A DNA stretch of 47,501 bases from Bacillota bacterium (GTDB lineage Bacteria; Bacillota; Negativicutes; Sporomusales; CTSoil-080): positions 1-47,501 of the forward strand of contig JAGGAC010000054.1 in NCBI GenBank assembly GCA_017889635.1, in the 5' to 3' direction. The notes beneath the pieces are model-generated. The model searched no databases. It was not told the origin of the DNA and saw nothing but the letters and a program-made list of their open reading frames with translations. This document shows, piece after piece, positions 26,929 through 36,039 of the stretch. The translations under genes were made by a program, and so were the position numbers. Numbering within the stretch: position 1 is the stretch's first letter; each line of letters begins with the position of its first letter.

Positions 26929-28246
26929 TAAACACCTCTCCATCCGGAAAAGCCACTACCGTTCCCGGACCTTTCAGCACCACGATCGCCCCCCATTTAG
27001 CAGCCGACGCCCTGGCTACATTCAGGCGATCAGCATTAATCCTTTCTATCGTCACCCCGGTCAGCCGGCTCATTTCACCAGGATGAGGCGTAAGCACTGC
27101 CAAAGCCTCTGAATTCAGCAAAACATCAGTATAACCGGCCAGAGCGTTCAATCCATCGGCATCAATTATCAAAGGACACTTAGCATTAATAACTACTTCC
27201 CTCATCGCCAGTGCCGTTTCTTCTTCTCTGCCGATTCCAGGGCCAATTGCCAATACATCGCTTGCAGCAGCTAACTCACTGATATAAGGAATAGCCTCTC
27301 CTCCAATAGAACCGCTCTCAGTCTGCGGCAGCGCTCTTGTCATCACCTCAGTCAGTTTACTTGCCAAAATAACTTGAAGACCTTCAGCGGTTGCAAGTGT
27401 CACTAACCCTGCACCGGAGCGCACAGCGGCGAATGAAGTCAGCGCCGCAGCGCCGGTAAGTCCCGGTGAACCAGCCACAACAAGCACCCTGCCGCAAGCA
27501 CCCTTGTGCAGCCAAGGCTTGCGCTCAGGCAATATCCGCCTTACCTCATCGGCAGTAATAACATTTTGTCTGGGAGCAAGAGCCATTACCACTTCCTGAG
27601 GTATCCCAATATCGGCTACTGTAATTTCTCCAGCATAAGCGGCTCCAGGCTGAAACAATAGACCAGGTTTCGGCAAGACAAACGTGACGGTATGATCAGC
27701 CTTTACAGCCACACCGCGAACCGCGCCGTTATCAGCATCAATTCCTGACGGAATATCCACCGCCACTACCGGTGCGCCTGCTGCACTGATAATCCCAACC
27801 ACTTCAGCTAACTTATCCTTAATTTCGCCCCTGAAGCCGGTGCCAAACAAAGCATCCACCAGACAATCAGCTAACGCGGCTACGACTTTCACTTTATCCA
27901 GATCACGCACACCGTTTATTTCCACTATATCGGCACCGGTTTTTAGCAAGATATCAAGATTTACCTTGGCGTCACCAGCTACCGCCTCTTTAGACCCATA
28001 AAGCAACACCTTTACCTTTGCGCCGCGAGTTTCAAGATGGCGGGCAACAACAAACCCGTCACCGCCGTTATTTCCTTTACCAGCGAAAATACAAATCGTT
28101 TTGCCTTGAACACCGCCAAGAATTTCTTCAACTTTTCTTGCCACTTTACATCCGGCATTTTCCATAAGTACAATCCTCGGAATACCAAAATCATTTATGG
28201 CCCGGTTATCGATTCCCCTCATCTCAGCAGCTGTAGCAACCTTCAT
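26753..28246 (-). CDS. nnr: Bifunctional NAD(P)H-hydrate repair enzyme (epimerase and dehydratase), truncated end
   Basis: A 497-residue protein. Residues 1-210 are the YjeF_N epimerase domain (MKVATAAEMRGIDN, VLMENAG, FAGKGNNGGDGFVVARHL). Residues 225-495 are the ADP/ATP-dependent NAD(P)HX dehydratase domain (KGACGRVLVVAGSPGLTGA, LTPHPGEMSRLTG, NTSGNAGMATGGTGDVLTG). It repairs hydrated NADH. The family normally continues some 20-25 residues past HGLAGDIVAE; here it ends in VFFARK, encoded by sequence antisense to the neighbouring CPBP gene. GGGAGG sets ATG 28246. It overlaps the acpS end by 23 bases. Confidence 0.95.
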   Translation of the reverse strand: MKVATAAEMRGIDNRAINDFGIPRIVLMENAGCKVARKVEEILGGVQGKTICIFAGKGNNGGDGFVVARHLETRGAKVKVLLYGSKEAVAGDAKVNLDILLKTGADIVEINGVRDLDKVKVVAALADCLVDALFGTGFRGEIKDKLAEVVGIISAAGAPVVAVDIPSGIDADNGAVRGVAVKADHTVTFVLPKPGLLFQPGAAYAGEITVADIGIPQEVVMALAPRQNVITADEVRRILPERKPWLHKGACGRVLVVAGSPGLTGAAALTSFAAVRSGAGLVTLATAEGLQVILASKLTEVMTRALPQTESGSIGGEAIPYISELAAASDVLAIGPGIGREEETALAMREVVINAKCPLIIDADGLNALAGYTDVLLNSEALAVLTPHPGEMSRLTGVTIERINADRLNVARASAAKWGAIVVLKGPGTVVAFPDGEVFINTSGNAGMATGGTGDVLTGIIAGFVAQGLSSHDAAVAGVYIHGLAGDIVAEVFFARK

Positions 28247-28625
28247 CCGCCCTACCTCCCCACAAAACCACATGCGCAGCGGCATACTTTTGCGCATGAG
28301 TCAGCGAAATATGGATATCACTGACACCCTTTTGCTTGGCAATTTCGCTGTAGTATCCAGAAAGCGCTACCACCGGCCGCCCTGCCTTATCCGGCAGTAT
28401 CTCAACCTCGAGCCACTTGCCGCCAGTCATCCCCGTCCCCAGCGCTTTCAGCACCGCCTCTTTAGCAGCAAACCGAGCGGCATAAGAAGCATAGCATTGA
28501 CTTTTCCGGCTATCACAATAAGAGCGCTCATTCTCGGTAAATACCCGGATCATAAATCGCCGCCGCTCGAGAGCGGCCTTAATCCGGTCTATCTCAACAA
28601 TATCCATTCCCACACCAATAATCAT
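28224..28625 (-). CDS. acpS: Holo-[acyl-carrier-protein] synthase AcpS
   Basis: A 133-residue protein. IIGVGMDIVEIDRIKAALE holds the metal-binding Asp, and ARFAAKEAVLKALGTGM holds the Glu and Lys of the active site. DIHISLTHAQKYAAAHVV closes the fold. It attaches the phosphopantetheine arm to acyl carrier protein. It is first in the acpS-nnr pair, an arrangement common in Firmicutes. Confidence 0.96.
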   Translation of the reverse strand: MIIGVGMDIVEIDRIKAALERRRFMIRVFTENERSYCDSRKSQCYASYAARFAAKEAVLKALGTGMTGGKWLEVEILPDKAGRPVVALSGYYSEIAKQKGVSDIHISLTHAQKYAAAHVVLWGGRADEGCYSC

Positions 28626-28807
28626 GGCCTACCCTCTTCCGGCTCCCATACTACCTTGCTCTTGCGCAGTATATTCAGATACATTTACTTTCAGCAAACA
28701 AATTAATTTTTCCTTCTGAAATTGGTTCACATTTATTTCACATTTACGACATACTTGTGCCAAAATTACCGTTTATACTAAACTCAAATACCAAAGGAGG
28801 AATAACC

Positions 28808-29185
28808 ATGAAAAAACCAATCATTTGCGCAACCGTTGCGATACTAATTCTTATAGCCGGCATAGCCTTAGTTTACGCCGGAAATCCGCCAGCGCCGCCC
28901 CAAAACCAACCACCTCAGAAAATTACCCTAACTGACCAGCAAAAACAGGATCTAGCACCTTTGTACAGCCAAATGCTGGAAACAAAAAAGCAAATCATCC
29001 AAAAATATGTTGAGTTTGGCTATCTTACCCAAGAACAAGCCGACCAGCGAATTGCCCGGATGACGGAACGCATGAACAGAATGCAGGAACATGGTTTAAT
29101 GATGGGCGGCGACTTCGGCGGCAAAGGCCGCGGCCACCATGGTCATGGCCAACAGCCACCCTGCCCGCCGCCTGCCGATAAATAG
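28808..29185 (+). CDS. YckD-like (DUF2680) exported small protein
   Basis: A 125-residue protein with a signal peptide (KKPIICATVAILILIAGIAL, cleavage probably near VYAG-N). The mature part is Pro-rich, then a DUF2680 helix (LTDQQKQDLAPLYSQMLETK) with the YGYLTQEQADQR-type pattern, and a Gly/His-rich tail (GGKGRGHHGHGQQPP) that may bind metal. AAAGGAGGA precedes ATG 28808, so the upstream frame extension is discarded. Function unknown. Confidence 0.85.
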   Translation: MKKPIICATVAILILIAGIALVYAGNPPAPPQNQPPQKITLTDQQKQDLAPLYSQMLETKKQIIQKYVEFGYLTQEQADQRIARMTERMNRMQEHGLMMGGDFGGKGRGHHGHGQQPPCPPPADK

Positions 29186-29205
29186 TACAACTAAAGCCTA
29201 AGATA

Positions 29206-29241
29206 AAGGGGACTGACATTCTAATAAAAGTCAGTCCCCTT
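29206..29241 (+). terminator. Terminator after the YckD-like gene
   Basis: AAGGGGACTGAC / GTCAGTCCCCTT, 12-base perfect stem followed by TCTTTTTAT; it also faces convergent splB. Confidence 0.92.
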
Positions 29242-29251
29242 CTTTTTATAT

Positions 29252-30277
29252 TCAAACGAAATACTCCACCTTCGCCGCCGGAAAATATTCACTAAGTCGT
29301 TCAATCATAAACGCCTTTATCTCAGCCATTCTTTCAGCGTCATAAACATACTTGCCATAACCGAACTGACCGAACTTATATTTTCGGTCTTCCTCGGTCA
29401 TTGGCAGCATTGTTTTTGGAAAAACATCAGTAATATTGGCCTTTGCCCGTTTAGTAAAGCGGTGAGTAATCAATTCAAAAGTCAAATCCCGTTTTGCCGT
29501 TTCCGGCAGTTTAACCGCCAGTTCACTGAAAAGGTGGCTGTAATCATCCTGCCAGCCGGAAGAAAAAAAGATCGGCGCAATAATAAACCCCAGTGGATAT
29601 CCGGCTTCAGCAACCTTAACCGCTGCTTGCACCCGTTCGGCTAAAGCCGGAGTCGCATGTTCATAGCGGGAAATCACCGTCTCGGTATTCAAACTGAACC
29701 TAAACCTGGTATGTCCATTATGTTTGGCAATTAGCAGCGAATCTATATCATTGTATTTAGTCACAAAACGAAACTTAGCGTACGGCTCGCGGCCAAAAAA
29801 TTCGATTGCCGTAAACAATAGACCAGTTAAATATTCTGTCGGTACTGGATCAGAAGTTGCGGCTCCCTCGAAAACAGTAATTTCCGGCGCTCGCTCATCA
29901 ATATACTTTTTCGCCTTGGCCAGAATCTCATCAATATTTACATACACCCTAAGATATGGCCGTTTGCCAAGAGTCGTTGCGAGATAGCAATACTCGCACA
30001 TTCCCGAACAACTGGTATTAAGCGGCAACTGATAATTGGCGGAAGGTTTGCAAGTAGAAAAGTCACTGCTTTTCCGCACTCCCACCACCAAAGTTTTCTT
30101 GGCCTCGCGATACCCTTCAGCAGTTGTTTTACCAGGCAACCCGGTTACACGGTTATGAGAGCTGGTCATCCTCACCGGTATATTCAGCGCTTCCAACTGG
30201 TCGTAAAGTTTTTTCCCAAGCAGGTAATCCAAAGCCTGCGGCTCAAAATAAGCACGAGAAGGTACAAAACGCTGCAC
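29252..30277 (-). CDS. splB: Spore photoproduct lyase
   Basis: A 341-residue radical-SAM protein of normal length. The cluster motif is SCSGMCEYCYL (CX3CX2C, near residue 93). FVPSRAYFEPQALDY at the N-terminus and FVTKYNDID and FELITHRFTKRAK further on are SplB signatures. It reverses the UV lesion 5-thyminyl-5,6-dihydrothymine as spores germinate, which supports an endospore-forming host. The GTG start has AAAGGA about ten bases upstream. Confidence 0.96.
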   Translation of the reverse strand: MQRFVPSRAYFEPQALDYLLGKKLYDQLEALNIPVRMTSSHNRVTGLPGKTTAEGYREAKKTLVVGVRKSSDFSTCKPSANYQLPLNTSCSGMCEYCYLATTLGKRPYLRVYVNIDEILAKAKKYIDERAPEITVFEGAATSDPVPTEYLTGLLFTAIEFFGREPYAKFRFVTKYNDIDSLLIAKHNGHTRFRFSLNTETVISRYEHATPALAERVQAAVKVAEAGYPLGFIIAPIFFSSGWQDDYSHLFSELAVKLPETAKRDLTFELITHRFTKRAKANITDVFPKTMLPMTEEDRKYKFGQFGYGKYVYDAERMAEIKAFMIERLSEYFPAAKVEYFV

Positions 30278-30454
30278 TGCACTTCATCCTTTGCGAAATC
30301 CTTTAGTCAATAGTATTTCCGCTCAAAAACTTTCCAAACCCAGAGAAGTATGCCAGTCAAAACGCTCTGGCTGAGCACCTACCCCTGCTGGTATTCGCGA
30401 ATAAAGTTCCCCTATACCGGAAATTATATTCAAAACACTAAAGGAGATGGCATT

Positions 30455-30922
30455 ATGCTGCAAAGATTGCCGTCCTGGCTGGCAGCCGGGTTGACCAGCG
30501 GCCTGGTTATATTGGCCGGATTTTGGCTTATTGCCGTTATTTTTCTAAACACCAATATTCGGGAACAGCATTCGGCAGTTGATCAAAAACTGACCGCTGC
30601 CATCATTGAAGCCAGCATTAATAACCCCCAAGCTCAAACCGCTCTAAAAACCCTGCTAATAAATTATCTTAAATCCCCGGAAGGCAAAGCCCAAATGACT
30701 GAGATCATCAAAGCACCGGAAATGACAAGCGCGCTAGCCGAAACTATGCAGTCACCGGAAATGCAGTCCGCCATAATTAATTTGCTCAGCAAACCAGAAT
30801 TTAAAAATGCCGTCCTTAAAACCATCAGAGATACTCCCGAAATGCAAAAACTGCTTTTACTATCTTCAGCAATCACCGTCAATCCGCCTGAACAAAGCCA
30901 AAGCGCCGCCGCAAAACGCTAG
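30455..30922 (+). CDS. Membrane-anchored protein with SPEM/KPEF repeats, possibly GerD-like
   Basis: A 155-residue protein with one N-terminal membrane helix (AAGLTSGLVILAGFWLIAVI) and then a helical, repeated region. A P-E-[MFG]-x-x-A unit recurs every 15-17 residues: KSPEGKAQM, KAPEMTSAL, QSPEMQSAI, SKPEFKNAV, DTPEMQKLL. The repeat style recalls the germination protein GerD, which scaffolds germinant receptors, but the match is by pattern only and it lacks a lipobox. AAAGGAGA precedes the ATG. Confidence 0.65.
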   Translation: MLQRLPSWLAAGLTSGLVILAGFWLIAVIFLNTNIREQHSAVDQKLTAAIIEASINNPQAQTALKTLLINYLKSPEGKAQMTEIIKAPEMTSALAETMQSPEMQSAIINLLSKPEFKNAVLKTIRDTPEMQKLLLLSSAITVNPPEQSQSAAAKR

Positions 30923-30955
30923 TCGGATCCAATTTGGGAACTCCTTGGCCGATCA

Positions 30956-32173
30956 TCACAATAGCTCCCCAAGCAGAATAACCTCTACCTCACTGCCAAC
31001 AGCAAGTGGCGGACTATTCTCCGGAATAACAATTAAAGCATTAGCAACAAGCGCCGATTTTTGCATGCCATTGCCTTGCAACGATAGCGGCTCCGCAGTC
31101 AGCCCCTCGCTTTGACTCTTAATTCTCGCCCAGACAAACCTCACCGTACCAGAACTTTTACCAAAAGGAGCAGTCAGAACAGCCCGCGCTTTAGTCCGTT
31201 CTAGAAAGTTATTGCCGCCCATTTTTAATAGAAGTGGTCGCACCAACTGCTCGAAAGCATTAGCTGCTGCCGCCGGGTTGCCGGAAAGCCCAATATAAAG
31301 TTTGCCGTTCTTTATTCCCGCCACCACCGGCATTCCAGGCTTCATACCTACCCGTTCGAAGAGTACCTCTATGCCAAGTTTTTGATATACCGCACCAATC
31401 AGGTCATAATCCCCTACTGACGCGCCACCTGTTGTCACCACCAAATCATAGCCGGTAGCCGTTTCTATTTTTGCCGCAATTTCCGAAATACTGTCTTGAG
31501 CGATTCCGCCAAGCACAGGTTCCGCTCCAGCACTCTGGGCTTGGGCGGCCAACATATAACTATTCGAATTGCGAATATGCCCCGGTACAAGCGGACTTTC
31601 AACATCAATTACCTCACTGCCGGTTGCCAGAAAAAATACCTGGGGCTTTTTATATACCCATGGCCTGGCATAACCTAGAAGCGCCAGAACGCCCATTGCC
31701 CCAAAATTAATAACCGTCCCCGGCTTAATTACTTCCTCAGAGCGGCGGATTTCCTCCCCCTGGCTGCAGATATTTTTATCCGCCCCGGCACCGGCAAATA
31801 TCGCTACCTCGTCGCCATCAGCCGCAGTATCTTCCAACCGTACTACGCCCGTAGCACCCGGCGGAAGCGGTGCCCCGGTCATTATCCTAGCTGCAGTTCC
31901 AGGCCCAATTGCCACCTCTGACGTAGTGCCGGCCGGAATATTTGCCACCACCTTAAGCTTTACAGGTTTATCCATTGTCGCCTGACTTACCTCTGCGGCA
32001 ATAAGCGCATACCCGTCCAACGGCGAACGGTCAAACGGCGGAAAGTCAGTAGCCGCAATAACTTTCTCAGCCAATACCCTCTTATGACATGCCCTCAGCT
32101 CTACTTGCTCTTTAGGCATCACTGCCGCCGCTTTTAATAGAATATCCTTTGCCACCTCAAGCTTTACTGCCAA
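30956..32173 (-). CDS. moeA: Molybdopterin molybdenumtransferase MoeA
   Basis: A 405-residue protein. FPPFDRSPLDGYAL near residue 43, GTAARIMTGAPLPPGAT near 94, the MPT-binding TGSEVID and VTTGGASVGDYDLIG, and GLSGNPAAAANAFEQLVRP are MoeA hallmarks. It inserts molybdate into molybdopterin. TTG start with GGAGGG upstream. No other moa/mob gene is in the window. Confidence 0.96.
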   Translation of the reverse strand: MAVKLEVAKDILLKAAAVMPKEQVELRACHKRVLAEKVIAATDFPPFDRSPLDGYALIAAEVSQATMDKPVKLKVVANIPAGTTSEVAIGPGTAARIMTGAPLPPGATGVVRLEDTAADGDEVAIFAGAGADKNICSQGEEIRRSEEVIKPGTVINFGAMGVLALLGYARPWVYKKPQVFFLATGSEVIDVESPLVPGHIRNSNSYMLAAQAQSAGAEPVLGGIAQDSISEIAAKIETATGYDLVVTTGGASVGDYDLIGAVYQKLGIEVLFERVGMKPGMPVVAGIKNGKLYIGLSGNPAAAANAFEQLVRPLLLKMGGNNFLERTKARAVLTAPFGKSSGTVRFVWARIKSQSEGLTAEPLSLQGNGMQKSALVANALIVIPENSPPLAVGSEVEVILLGELL

Positions 32174-32570
32174 AAAAATCCCTCCTTACAGCCTCACTGC
32201 TAATCTTCCTTATACTACTATCGCGCCATTCCTCGCGATTAGATATAACTTTCACCGCCAAACTAATCCCTTTTACTATATAGGCATTCTAATATTAGCA
32301 TACAATGCCTATATTTTTCCATATATACTTCACAGTCTTTACCACTTTTGTGTGAATTTTTAGTTAAATTCACAAACACAGCTTGCCACCTTTAGCGCTT
32401 TCCAAATATCCATAATCACCGATAGCCTATGAATTTTTTTATTCATAGGCTATCGGTGATTATATTATCCATTCAATTCTAGTCCCTACCCCAGCTCCTT
32501 CCGTATACTATGTAACATAATCATCAGAAGAAGAAGCTTTACACCGCTGCCCATATAGAAGCTCATAAAG
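32174..32570. other. Intergenic region with two hairpins
   Basis: Contains the moeA leader, a hairpin ATATAGGCATT / AATGCCTATAT near 32278-32313 with a short T run, and a 23-base perfect stem at 32412-32463. It also holds a copy of the GTATACTATGTAACATAA motif at 32503-32520. No frame with a start was seen. Confidence 0.5.
32412..32463. repeat. Orphan 23-base perfect stem-loop
   Basis: ATAATCACCGATAGCCTATGAAT is followed after six T by its exact complement. No T tract follows on either strand and it is not next to a stop codon, so an ordinary terminator role is doubtful. Confidence 0.8.
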
Positions 32571-33623
32571 TTAATCAAATAACCGCATACCTCGTACTGC
32601 AAACAAAGTGTTATTAAGCAAAATACCCATAGAGTTAGAGTTTTCTACAGCTAAGTCAATTTTACCGTCACCGTCAAAGTCAGCCGCTGCTATTCCCACC
32701 GGCGAACCACCGACAGTAAACGAGCTGCTGGACCCAAAGCTGCCTGTTCCATCGCCCGGCGCCACACTGATACTGCCAGAAGAGTAGTTCGTCACAGCTA
32801 AATCAATTTTACCGTCACCATCAAAGTCAGCCGCTGCTATTCTCGCGGGCTGAGAGCCGACGTCAAACGAACTACTGACCTCAAAAGTGCCTGATCCATC
32901 GCCTAATGCCACGCTAACACTACTGGTACTCCAGTTTGCTACAGCTAAATCTATGTTCCCATCGCCATTAAAATCCGCCGCTACTATTCCTTCAGCAGTA
33001 GAACCGGTAGAAAAAGTACTGCTAACCTCAAAGCTGCCTGATCCATCGCCCAACGCCACGCTCATGTTACTGGAAGACTGACTTGTTAAAACTAAGTCTA
33101 TATTACCATCGCCATCAAAATCAGCCGCTGCTACTCCAAAAACTCCGTTGCTGACGGTGAAAGAATTCGTCACAAAGCCACCATCCCCATTACCTAATGC
33201 TATAGTGACAGTTCCGGATCCGGAATTTGCTATAGCTAAGTCTATGTTACCGCCGCCATTAAAATAAGCCGCCGCTATTCCCACAGGATTAGAGCCGACG
33301 ACAAATGAACTTGTCACAAAGGTACCGTCCCCACTACCTAATGCTATAGTAACGGTCCCAGCTCCGTAGTTTGTTACAGCTAGGTCTATGTTACCGTCAC
33401 CATTAAAGTCAGCCGCCACTATTTCCGCTGGCCTAGTGCCAACTGTCAACGAACTGATCGAAAAGGTACCATCACCATTACCTAAAGCTATTCTAACAAT
33501 ATTCGAAGATATATCTGTTACAGCTAGGTCTATATTCCCGTCATTATTAAAATCCGCCGCCACTATTCCATATGGGCGTCCTCCAGCAGAATAAGACACC
33601 ATCGGTAGAAAAGATACTGTCAT
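32571..33623 (-). CDS. FG-GAP/VCBS-like repeat protein, seven-bladed propeller
   Basis: A 350-residue protein made of seven repeats of about 48 residues with the signature AADF[ND]GDGNIDLAV, whose Asp/Asn loops bind calcium, each followed by a [SG]-x-VALGDG[TS]GSF segment. Repeat 3 has a decayed loop (AAYFNGGGNID). Seven repeats suggest a closed beta-propeller. It has no signal peptide or cell-wall anchor, so it may be cytosolic, spore-located or exported by another route. AGGAGG precedes the ATG. Function unknown. Confidence 0.85.
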   Translation of the reverse strand: MTVSFLPMVSYSAGGRPYGIVAADFNNDGNIDLAVTDISSNIVRIALGNGDGTFSISSLTVGTRPAEIVAADFNGDGNIDLAVTNYGAGTVTIALGSGDGTFVTSSFVVGSNPVGIAAAYFNGGGNIDLAIANSGSGTVTIALGNGDGGFVTNSFTVSNGVFGVAAADFDGDGNIDLVLTSQSSSNMSVALGDGSGSFEVSSTFSTGSTAEGIVAADFNGDGNIDLAVANWSTSSVSVALGDGSGTFEVSSSFDVGSQPARIAAADFDGDGKIDLAVTNYSSGSISVAPGDGTGSFGSSSSFTVGGSPVGIAAADFDGDGKIDLAVENSNSMGILLNNTLFAVRGMRLFD

Positions 33624-33865
33624 TAGAGCGAACCTCCTTCTACAGCCACATTAATTCGCTTATATTATTCTATGCTCCATTTCATGCAGTGTTCCCCCCA
33701 CCGCTCTGACCGCCATTACGCAAGTAAGTTCGAGTGTTATCGCCCTCTTTTATTTTCATATTTGAACAAATTTGAACAAATCCTTTTCTACCCATGTAAC
33801 TATTTGCTTTTACTTTCGTAAAATACTATATAAAAATTTTAAGATCATAAAAGTACCCAAAAGAG

Positions 33866-35080
33866 GTGAAAAACCTGCAGCAACAAAAAAAATGGACTAT
33901 ATTAATCTACGCCAATGGCAACAATGAGCTTCAACCAGAAATTTGGCAATCAAAAATAGCGGCTGAGAACACCGGCTCCCACCAGAACGTTAACGTGGTA
34001 CTACAAATTAGCCGGGAAAAAGATACGCTGGTTAGTATTCTTCGTCCATCTATATCCTTCCCATCGCGCGTAGCAAAATGGATCGGCACAAGACGTTACC
34101 TTATTGATAATGGTAAATCTACTCTATTAAAAGATTTAGGTAAAATCAATATGTCCAGCCCTGCCACCCTCTATGAGTTCACCAAATGGGCAATTCCCCT
34201 CTACCCAGCCCAAAATTACATGCTCATCCTGAGTGGTCACGGCTATCAATTTGTCGGAGCCATAACAGATTATAGCCAACACGCTCCCTTTATTATGGGT
34301 ATTTCAGAAATGTGTACCGCAATCGAACGCGCTTGTAGCGAGTTAAATTGCAAAATCGATCTCTTAGTGTGTGATATATGTTATTTCAACAGCATTGAGG
34401 TAATGTACGAATTTGGAAAAAAAGAAGCTCCTGCCGTAAAAAATGTCCTTACCTATTTTTTAACCGGGCCTATCGCCGGACTTCCTTTAAATAGAATTAT
34501 CCATACCGTCCAAACCAATTGTTTTGCCGACTTAAAAAATCAAATCGTAAACTTAACCCAAATCCTCCAAAATCCTGGCCATTTAGTCGCTTTCGAAATC
34601 AATTCAACTAAACTAGCTTACCTCAAAAATCTGTATAATAACTTGGCTGAACGCTACCTAGAAACAAACTCCGTTTTAAATCTTACTGCCTTACTTTATC
34701 ACTCCAACCCCACTGATCATTGGCTTTCTACTTTTGTATCAGAAATAAAGTCCCATACCCTTTCCCTCGTAATCTCCCGTCCCCCGAATCTGGTTACCAA
34801 CATCAACTTGCTCTTTGTCGCCAACTCTCCAACGCCCCATCAAGACAAGCTTGCTTTATACTCCAAACTAGCCTTTACTCAGAATAATGCTTGGCTAAAC
34901 CTATTAAACAAAACTAAAGACTATTCGCCACCTAAGACAAATTACAATCATGAGTTGATTCCAACAAAGCTAGCCTTTGATGAAGTATTAACCTATATAT
35001 CCATTATGAATCCAACTCTATCAAATGATCAAAAAAAAGTCATTTTGAGAAATTTAATCAATTATAAACAGTGGCTATGA
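33866..35080 (+). CDS. Clostripain-like cysteine protease (family C11)
   Basis: A protein of about 404 residues. WTILIYANGNNELQPE at the start, the catalytic His in YMLILSGHGYQF (near residue 125) and the catalytic Cys region IDLLVCDICYFNSIEVMYE (near 172) are the C11 motifs. It has no signal peptide. Family members cleave after Arg or Lys. The start is uncertain: GTG 33866 overlaps the AAGAGGTGA ribosome site, and a non-standard CTG nine bases on would be spaced better. It may be a sporulation gene by context, but this is inference. Confidence 0.8.
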   Translation: MKNLQQQKKWTILIYANGNNELQPEIWQSKIAAENTGSHQNVNVVLQISREKDTLVSILRPSISFPSRVAKWIGTRRYLIDNGKSTLLKDLGKINMSSPATLYEFTKWAIPLYPAQNYMLILSGHGYQFVGAITDYSQHAPFIMGISEMCTAIERACSELNCKIDLLVCDICYFNSIEVMYEFGKKEAPAVKNVLTYFLTGPIAGLPLNRIIHTVQTNCFADLKNQIVNLTQILQNPGHLVAFEINSTKLAYLKNLYNNLAERYLETNSVLNLTALLYHSNPTDHWLSTFVSEIKSHTLSLVISRPPNLVTNINLLFVANSPTPHQDKLALYSKLAFTQNNAWLNLLNKTKDYSPPKTNYNHELIPTKLAFDEVLTYISIMNPTLSNDQKKVILRNLINYKQWL

Positions 35081-35112
35081 TAAATCAATATGTGCCATCA
35101 GCATTCCCATTC

Positions 35113-35130
35113 GCATATTATGTAACATAA
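35113..35130 (+). promoter_or_regulatory. Possible sporulation promoter -10 region
   Basis: GCATATTATGTAACATAA lies 38 bases before the start of the following gene and matches the motif upstream of the Cys-Pro-Arg repeat protein (3183). The TATGT-ACATA part is nearly palindromic. Confidence 0.4.
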
Positions 35131-35150
35131 TAGCTATGGGAGGAAATCTA

Positions 35151-35768
35151 ATGAGTAATTTTCACCAAAATAACCCTTGCTGTTGGGACTATGACGTCTG
35201 TGAATATAATGAGCTTGGATCAATCAGTAAAGAGGAAGAACATTTAAGAAATCAACTTCGTCTTTTATGGGAACAGCATATATACTGGACAAGATTAACT
35301 ATCATCGGCATTGCCGATGATTCTCCGGATTTAGCCTTTACTACAAAGCGCCTTCTTCGCAACGCTAATGATTTCGCATTAGCCTTTAAGCCTTTCTATG
35401 GCACCAAAGCTGCCGGGGAGTTCGGAGAGTTGATAAAAGACCATCTGGTTATTGCCGCCAACCTTGTCAAAGCAGCTAAAGCCGGAAATAAAAAAGCAGC
35501 GGCTGATGCGGAAAAACTCTGGTATGAAAACGCTGATCAAATCGCCTATTTTCTAAATCGCATAAATTGTTACTGGGATTTAAAAGAGATGACGGCTATG
35601 TGGCACAAACATTTAGCCCTTACCAAAAATGAAGCTGTCGCGACGCTTTCCGGAAAATATGCAGAAAGCATCGCGCTATTTGACGAAATTGAGAACCAAG
35701 CTCTAATGATGGCCGATATGTTTACCAATGGAATTATAGCCCAGTTCCCTGCTATGTTTGCCTGCTAA
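35151..35768 (+). CDS. Unrecognised helical protein with Cys-rich N-terminus
   Basis: A 205-residue protein. The first 15 residues include NPCCWDYDVC; the rest is alpha-helical with LRNQLRLLWEQHIYWTRLTI at about 30-50, HLVIAANLVKAAKAGNKKAA near 104 and a later LFDEIENQALMMADMF. The W-E-x-H-x-x-W-T-R pattern and regularly placed acidic and His residues suggest a four-helix bundle, possibly metal-binding, but no family is recognised. GGGAGG at 35136-35141 fixes ATG 35151. The shared upstream motif suggests co-regulation with the coat-like gene at 3231. Confidence 0.75.
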   Translation: MSNFHQNNPCCWDYDVCEYNELGSISKEEEHLRNQLRLLWEQHIYWTRLTIIGIADDSPDLAFTTKRLLRNANDFALAFKPFYGTKAAGEFGELIKDHLVIAANLVKAAKAGNKKAAADAEKLWYENADQIAYFLNRINCYWDLKEMTAMWHKHLALTKNEAVATLSGKYAESIALFDEIENQALMMADMFTNGIIAQFPAMFAC

Positions 35769-35806
35769 ATATAAGTTCGTTCTAAGTGTTATATAAACCT
35801 TAAACA

Positions 35807-35839
35807 AACGCGAAGTTGACCTTCAGGCCAGCTCCGCGT
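35807..35839 (+). terminator. Probable terminator after the unknown helical gene
   Basis: AAACGCG pairs with CGCGTTT across an 18-base loop containing a second short pairing; the following TATTC is only weakly T-rich. Confidence 0.5.
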
Positions 35840-36039
35840 TTATTCACCTCCAGCCCCTTATTCCCCTTATCATCCCCATTTACAGTCATAACTTCTTCGC
35901 AATATTCCGCCTCCCGATTACGGTTTAAGATTTAACAAAAATACAACATTGAATTAACAAATTTCCCCGTAAACTGGAGCTATACTAAATACATAATTTG
36001 GAATTACCAAACCATTAACTTACAAAGGAGAATGAAAGC

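Noticed and set aside
32278-32313. Terminator for moeA
   Set aside because: It lies upstream of moeA, which is on the minus strand, and the T run is on the plus strand, where no gene precedes it.
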